DNA from: JACCWP01 sp963785115
GTDB lineage: Bacteria; Actinomycetota; Actinomycetes; Propionibacteriales; Nocardioidaceae
Length of the DNA: 64,000 bases
Assembly (NCBI GenBank): GCA_963785115.1
Contig: CAWATY010000024.1
Coordinates: 1 to 64,000, forward strand
Reading direction: 5' to 3'
This document shows positions 60,571 through 64,000 of the stretch, piece after piece. How positions within the stretch are numbered: position 1 is the stretch's first letter; the number at the start of each line of letters is the position of its first letter. The position numbers were made by a program, and so were the translations under genes. The notes under the pieces are model-generated. The model saw nothing but the letters and a program-made list of their open reading frames with translations. It did no database searches and had not been told where the DNA came from.

Positions 60571-62031
60571 TCAGCGGTAGCCGTGCAGGTGCCGGGTGCC
60601 GACCGTCAACGCCTCGACCACTCGCCTGTCCCGAGCGGGCATGTCCGTCCGCCAGGCCTCGTCAGCGCTGAGCCGGAGCTCGCCACTGAGGAAGCGCACC
60701 GGGTTCCCCGCCACCTGGTGACCCGGACGGACCACCACCCGGTCGTCGCCGACATCGCCGAGGCCGTCGTCCGACACGTCAGTGCCGGCGAACGCGAGGA
60801 CGGCGCGCACGGTCTCCTGCGGGCGAGCCACGAAGTCCTCGTACCGCACCGTCGTCACCGGTACCCGGGTCGCCAGCACCCGGTAGGCGGCGACGAAGGT
60901 CGCCCACCACAGCGCCGACTCCGCCGCATCGGTCCGGTGCATGGTCGCGGCACTGCCCACCACCTCGGGGCGGGGGACGTTCTTGGCCAGTGAGAAGGCG
61001 ACGCCGCGGGGGTCACGGACGATCTCGACGCAACGCAGGTCCACCCCCGCCCGGTGCAGCAGACCGGCGTAGGCGGGCATCTTGCTGGAGTCGACGATCA
61101 GCTCGGCTCCCGACACCCGTTGCACCGCTCGCAGCAGCGCCCCCACCAACCGGGCGAGGTGGTCGCGGGACAGTCGCCACCCCGGCCGCAGGCCGGGTCC
61201 GATCAGCGCGGGCAGGTTCCGGGTGCGGACCACCGTGTGGCGCAGCGCAACGACCTCGTCGGGGTCCAGCTGGCCCCAGCCGCCGTACGCCGCCTCGCCG
61301 ACGCGCACCCAGAAGGGGCACTTGTCGAACGGCGCGCCACAGCCGCACAGCTCGTTGTCGCGCAGGCTCCTCTCCCACAGATGGACGGATTCGCCGATCG
61401 CGACGACCCCGGGCGCTGTCGCGAGCGCGCGCTCGAGCAGCGTGGAACCGCTGCGCCCCGATCCCGCGACCATGAGCACCCGCGGCCGGATCCGATGGGT
61501 GACGACCAGATCGCCGACCAGACGCCCCCAGCGCGCGACCGTGCGCTCGACCCGCCGGACCGCCTCGGGGTCGCGCGCCGCCGCGAAGTCGGCCGGGCTT
61601 TCCAGGCCACGATCGAGGAGCCGGTGCAGAGCCGACTCGTCGGTCGGGAGGTGCACCATGCCCTCCGCCGCGAGCCGACGACAGAAGGCCGACTGATGGT
61701 CGTCGACGTGTTCTCCCAGGGACGAGTCGCGCGGGACGACGATGGGCACCCGCCCTGCGCGGCGGGCCTCGACGATCGACATCGGGCCGCCCTGGGTGAC
61801 GATGAGAGTGGCGGAGGCCATCAGCTCCTGCAGGGTGTCGTGCGGCAGCAGGTCATGTCCTTCGGCGTGGCGCGGCGGCGCCGAGGTGCCGTACTGGATG
61901 ACGCAGCGCACCCGCGCGTCCCCGCGCGCCGCAGACCAGGCGTCCACCCACCGCACCAGCCGGTCGAAAGGGTGGTGGTCGGAGCCCACCGTGACGAGCA
62001 CGAGCGGCGCGGCCTCGCCCGGCGCGCTCAC
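60571..62031 (-). CDS. Alg13-like glycosyltransferase domain fused to a sulfotransferase
   Basis: A 486-residue two-domain protein. Residues about 8 to 150 match the Alg13/EpsF type GT28 C-terminal domain: LVLVTVGSDHHPFDRLVRWV, LMASATLIVTQGGPMSIVEA and GRVPIVVPRDSSLGEHVDDH. Residues about 178 to 486 are a PAPS-dependent sulfotransferase: PRVLMVAGSGRSGSTLLERA (5' phosphosulfate loop), CVEIVRDPRGVAFSLAKN (3' phosphate site) and VTTVRYEDFVARPQETVRAV. The start overlaps the Alg14-like stop as GTGA. Alg13 and Alg14 together form a glycosyltransferase; here the catalytic half also carries a sulfotransferase, so sugar addition and sulfation may be coupled at one membrane site. No visible frameshift splits the domains. 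Confidence 0.88.
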   Translation of the reverse strand: MSAPGEAAPLVLVTVGSDHHPFDRLVRWVDAWSAARGDARVRCVIQYGTSAPPRHAEGHDLLPHDTLQELMASATLIVTQGGPMSIVEARRAGRVPIVVPRDSSLGEHVDDHQSAFCRRLAAEGMVHLPTDESALHRLLDRGLESPADFAAARDPEAVRRVERTVARWGRLVGDLVVTHRIRPRVLMVAGSGRSGSTLLERALATAPGVVAIGESVHLWERSLRDNELCGCGAPFDKCPFWVRVGEAAYGGWGQLDPDEVVALRHTVVRTRNLPALIGPGLRPGWRLSRDHLARLVGALLRAVQRVSGAELIVDSSKMPAYAGLLHRAGVDLRCVEIVRDPRGVAFSLAKNVPRPEVVGSAATMHRTDAAESALWWATFVAAYRVLATRVPVTTVRYEDFVARPQETVRAVLAFAGTDVSDDGLGDVGDDRVVVRPGHQVAGNPVRFLSGELRLSADEAWRTDMPARDRRVVEALTVGTRHLHGYR

Positions 62032-62519
62032 AGCACCGGCCCGATGAGCTCGGAACCGGGGTAGAGCGGCCGCTGCTCGGGCCATTGGACGCAGAAGGAC
62101 GTGCTGAGCGGCCGGCACAGCCGACCGGTGAGCGTCGTCGAGTCCACCCGGTCGTACACCTCGAGAAAGACGGTGGGGATCCGCAGCGCCCGAGCCGCCG
62201 CGAAGAACGGGAGCGCGACGCCGGCCCCGCTCGAGACGACCACGTCCGGCCGGCGACCGTTCACCACCCGGCGGGCGAGCCGGGCGTTGCGGAGCAGGTT
62301 GGGCACGTTTCGGGTCGTGGGATGGTGCGCCCAGACGACGTCCTCGCCGATGAGCGTCGAGCGGGCATCGGGCTTGTCGAAGGTGACCCAGGTCCGCCGG
62401 TGCCGGCGCCACCACGGCTCCAGCTGCAGGAGCTGGGCCAGGTGCCCGCCCGTCGAGGCGACCAACATGACGTAGCAGGTGGCGTCGTCAGCCCCGGCAG
62501 CTGCCACGTCGTCGGGCAT
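62028..62519 (-). CDS. Alg14/EpsE-like glycosyltransferase subunit
   Basis: A 163-residue protein with the Alg14 pattern: VMLVASTGGHLAQLLQLEPW near residue 18, RTWVTFDKPDARSTL, NARLARRVVNGRRPDVVVSS-GAGVALPF and IPTVFLEVYDRVDSTTLTGR with the closing RPLYPGSELIG. Alg14-type proteins anchor and position the Alg13-type partner, which here is the N-terminal domain of the next gene, in building a lipid-linked sugar. The ATG is clear; the stop overlaps the partner start. The pair is far from any O-antigen polymerase or flippase in this window. Confidence 0.9.
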   Translation of the reverse strand: MPDDVAAAGADDATCYVMLVASTGGHLAQLLQLEPWWRRHRRTWVTFDKPDARSTLIGEDVVWAHHPTTRNVPNLLRNARLARRVVNGRRPDVVVSSGAGVALPFFAAARALRIPTVFLEVYDRVDSTTLTGRLCRPLSTSFCVQWPEQRPLYPGSELIGPVL

Positions 62520-62560
62520 GCGCAGAGCCTACGCCGCAGCGCGCCCCGGTCCGGCCCGAG

Positions 62561-63589
62561 TCAGCCCCTGACCAGACCGGCCCAGGCCCTCGCGGACGCG
62601 GCGTCGCTGAGCCGGAAGTCGCCGCCCACGGTGCCGTCGAAGTAGGTGACGAAGGCGGCACCCTGCCGCGCTACGTAGTCGCCCACGGCGCGCAACCACA
62701 CGGCCCGGCCGGTGCCGTCGTCGCCCACCGCCACCCGGGAGCCGAGCTCGGAGAGCGCCCACTGGGCACCCACCTGCCGTGAAACCTGGACCGAATCGCC
62801 CAGCAGGGTCTCGGGATCGAGGTACGCACCGTCGCGGGCGCCGTGGTTGTAGCAGTCCCACGCCAGCACGTCGACCAGCCCGGCTGCCGGGACGTAGTCC
62901 TGCCAGCGGCGACCGGACTCCGGGGCCAGCGTCCAGCACATCAGCACGACGGTGGACTGCAGCCGGGGGTTGTGCGCCTGAGCGGCGAGCGCGGCGAGCC
63001 GCTCCCAGGCGTCGACGAACTGCTGGCTGGTGAAGTGTCCGGCAGCGATCTCGTCCTCAGGCTCGTGGTAGTAGATCCAGTAGGTGTCGCGGTTGGTCGG
63101 AGCGGAGGCGAACCAGGCCCGCAGCCGGCCGTCGACCGCACCACTGAGGACGGTGGCCGGCGGCACCTTGAACGACACCACGACCGGGGTGTCGTCGACG
63201 GAGTCGGACAGCGTTCCCCACCACGGCGGCAGACCGGCGTTGAAGACCCTGGCGACGTCGGGCCGCCCGTACGCGTCGACCGATCGGTCGAAGGCCGCCT
63301 CCAGCGACACGCCGCCGCTCTGGTCCAGCCCCGTCCCGAACAGGGTCGGCGGGGTCGGCGGCGCGGAGTGTTCAGGGGGTGACGGCTCCGGGGGCGTGGT
63401 GGGGTTGGTGAAGGCCTGAGGTGGGATCGGTTCCGGGCTCGGGTCGGCGCCGAACAGGACCCACAGCATCGCTGCGCACGCCACGAGGGCAGCCGCTGCG
63501 ACCACGAGCGGCCAGCGCGCTCGGCGTCCCGCTTCGTGGGACGACCCCCCCGGGGGTTGTCGCCCGAATTGTCCCCCTGCTACGTTCAC
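62561..63589 (-). CDS. exported GH26-like glycosidase, paralog 1
   Basis: A protein of about 342 residues if it starts at GTG 63589. The N-terminus carries a hydrophobic anchor (ARWPLVVAAAALVACAAMLW) and a Pro-rich linker (PPEPSPPEHSAPPTPP). The domain from about residue 85 looks like the GH26 TIM-barrel type: VARVFNAGLPPWWGTLSDSV, PVVVSFKVPPATVLSG, TYWIYYHEPEDEIAAGHFTS (candidate acid/base Glu) and AQWALSELGSR (candidate nucleophile Glu). Many actinobacterial exopolysaccharide loci have such enzymes, which may trim or cleave the polymer. It lies 41 bases upstream of the Alg14-like gene. The start is uncertain: an in-frame GTG at 63658 would overlap the divergent gene. Confidence 0.8.
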   Translation of the reverse strand: MNVAGGQFGRQPPGGSSHEAGRRARWPLVVAAAALVACAAMLWVLFGADPSPEPIPPQAFTNPTTPPEPSPPEHSAPPTPPTLFGTGLDQSGGVSLEAAFDRSVDAYGRPDVARVFNAGLPPWWGTLSDSVDDTPVVVSFKVPPATVLSGAVDGRLRAWFASAPTNRDTYWIYYHEPEDEIAAGHFTSQQFVDAWERLAALAAQAHNPRLQSTVVLMCWTLAPESGRRWQDYVPAAGLVDVLAWDCYNHGARDGAYLDPETLLGDSVQVSRQVGAQWALSELGSRVAVGDDGTGRAVWLRAVGDYVARQGAAFVTYFDGTVGGDFRLSDAASARAWAGLVRG

Positions 63590-63643
63590 CGGCCGGGGGG
63601 AATTGGTCGCCGCCCACTCGGACGCCCCTGGAGGTCCCGCTCG

Positions 63644-64000
63644 ATGTTTCCTGCTCACGCGCGTCCCGTCCCGGTCCATCTCGTCCGTCGCCCACCGAGC
63701 CACCGGGGTACGTCCCCGGCACCCCGACGCACGTTGCGCCGGCTCGTGGTCATGCTGGCCGTCCTCGCCGGCGTGGGCACCGTCATCGGACCTGCCCAGG
63801 CCGAGTTGTCGGCCCGACCGGCGTCCGACGCACGGGCCTGGACAGTCAACGGCCACGCCCCCCGCTTCGGTTCCACCGTGTTCCCCAACCCTGGGGAGAG
63901 CTACCGCAGCGCATTCTTGCGTGCGCAGGAACGGTACGGAGAATACGGGGTGGTGCGGTACTTCAAGCCCGGGCTGCCGAACAGCTGGTCGACGATCCAG
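63644..64000 (+). CDS. exported GH26-like protein, paralog 2 (cut by window end)
   Basis: The first 119 residues are visible from ATG 63644, which has GGAGG upstream. MFPAHARPVPVHLVRRPPSH is a basic head, RRLVVMLAVLAGVGTVIGPA is the signal helix, and AQAELSA marks a probable cleavage site. The mature start FGSTVFPNPGESYRSAFLRA aligns with FGTGLDQSGGVSLEAAFDRS of the divergent GH26-like gene, and GVVRYFKPGLPNSWST aligns with its DVARVFNAGLPPWWGT. It is therefore a divergent paralog. The catalytic residues lie beyond the window, so activity cannot be judged. Confidence 0.75.
   Translation, partial: MFPAHARPVPVHLVRRPPSHRGTSPAPRRTLRRLVVMLAVLAGVGTVIGPAQAELSARPASDARAWTVNGHAPRFGSTVFPNPGESYRSAFLRAQERYGEYGVVRYFKPGLPNSWSTIQ

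Overview
This 64 kb window is from a GC-rich actinobacterium (by eye about 70% G+C, many GTG starts). Mycothiol conjugate amidase, DUF4307, DUF501, an actinobacterial-type mfd/mazG/eno/FtsB-like block and a DUF222/HNH (13E12-type) gene fit Actinomycetia. A Nocardioides-like member of the Propionibacteriales is my best guess from general resemblance, not a proven placement. Coding density is very high. No gene-free stretch exceeds about 250 bases, and many adjacent genes overlap by 1 to 4 bases (ATGA, GTGA, TAGTG), which suggests translational coupling.

Layout. (1) 1-8.8 kb: mostly housekeeping and signalling genes: a DUF255 thioredoxin-fold protein (cut by the window edge), a DUF1059 protein, an EAL phosphodiesterase, a secreted ScyD/ScyE-like protein, Mca, DUF4307, GreA, a thioredoxin and threonine ammonia-lyase. 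(2) 8.8-15.8 kb: a five-gene minus-strand run metB > MutL-like > AI-2E transporter > sulfatase > PhoD-like phosphatase. The last four overlap by 1 to 4 bases. (3) 15.8-26 kb: accessory material with visible decay: a 22-bp repeat array, an ASCH-like protein, msrA, a duplicated YCII gene pair with an identical 75-bp leader, an aldo/keto reductase, a beheaded VOC gene, a DinB gene with two lesions, an ice-binding-like adhesin, a GntR/membrane-protein pair and a frameshifted HNH endonuclease gene. (4) 26-43 kb: a Baeyer-Villiger-type monooxygenase behind a palindromic operator, cystathionine beta-synthase, an SGNH hydrolase, a BAX-inhibitor-like protein, an unusual tRNA with anticodon UAA, then the conserved block CFA-like methyltransferase, udgB, ppx, DUF501, FtsB-like, eno, mazG, lipoprotein, mfd.

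(5) 43.5-64 kb: the most distinctive part, a cell-surface island. Four large secreted paralogs (645 to 1553 aa) share an N-terminal propeller-like core. Three of them add PKD domains and a C-terminal domain of about 200 aa, and two also carry a malectin-like insert. The paralogs are interspersed with a lipoprotein, a polytopic membrane protein and CysQ. Next to them lie a GT2 glycosyltransferase, an Alg14-like protein, an Alg13-like domain fused to a sulfotransferase, and two GH26-like exported proteins. A sulfotransferase beside CysQ, which removes the PAP by-product of sulfation, suggests a sulfated surface glycan made together with the large exported proteins. That combined role is inference.
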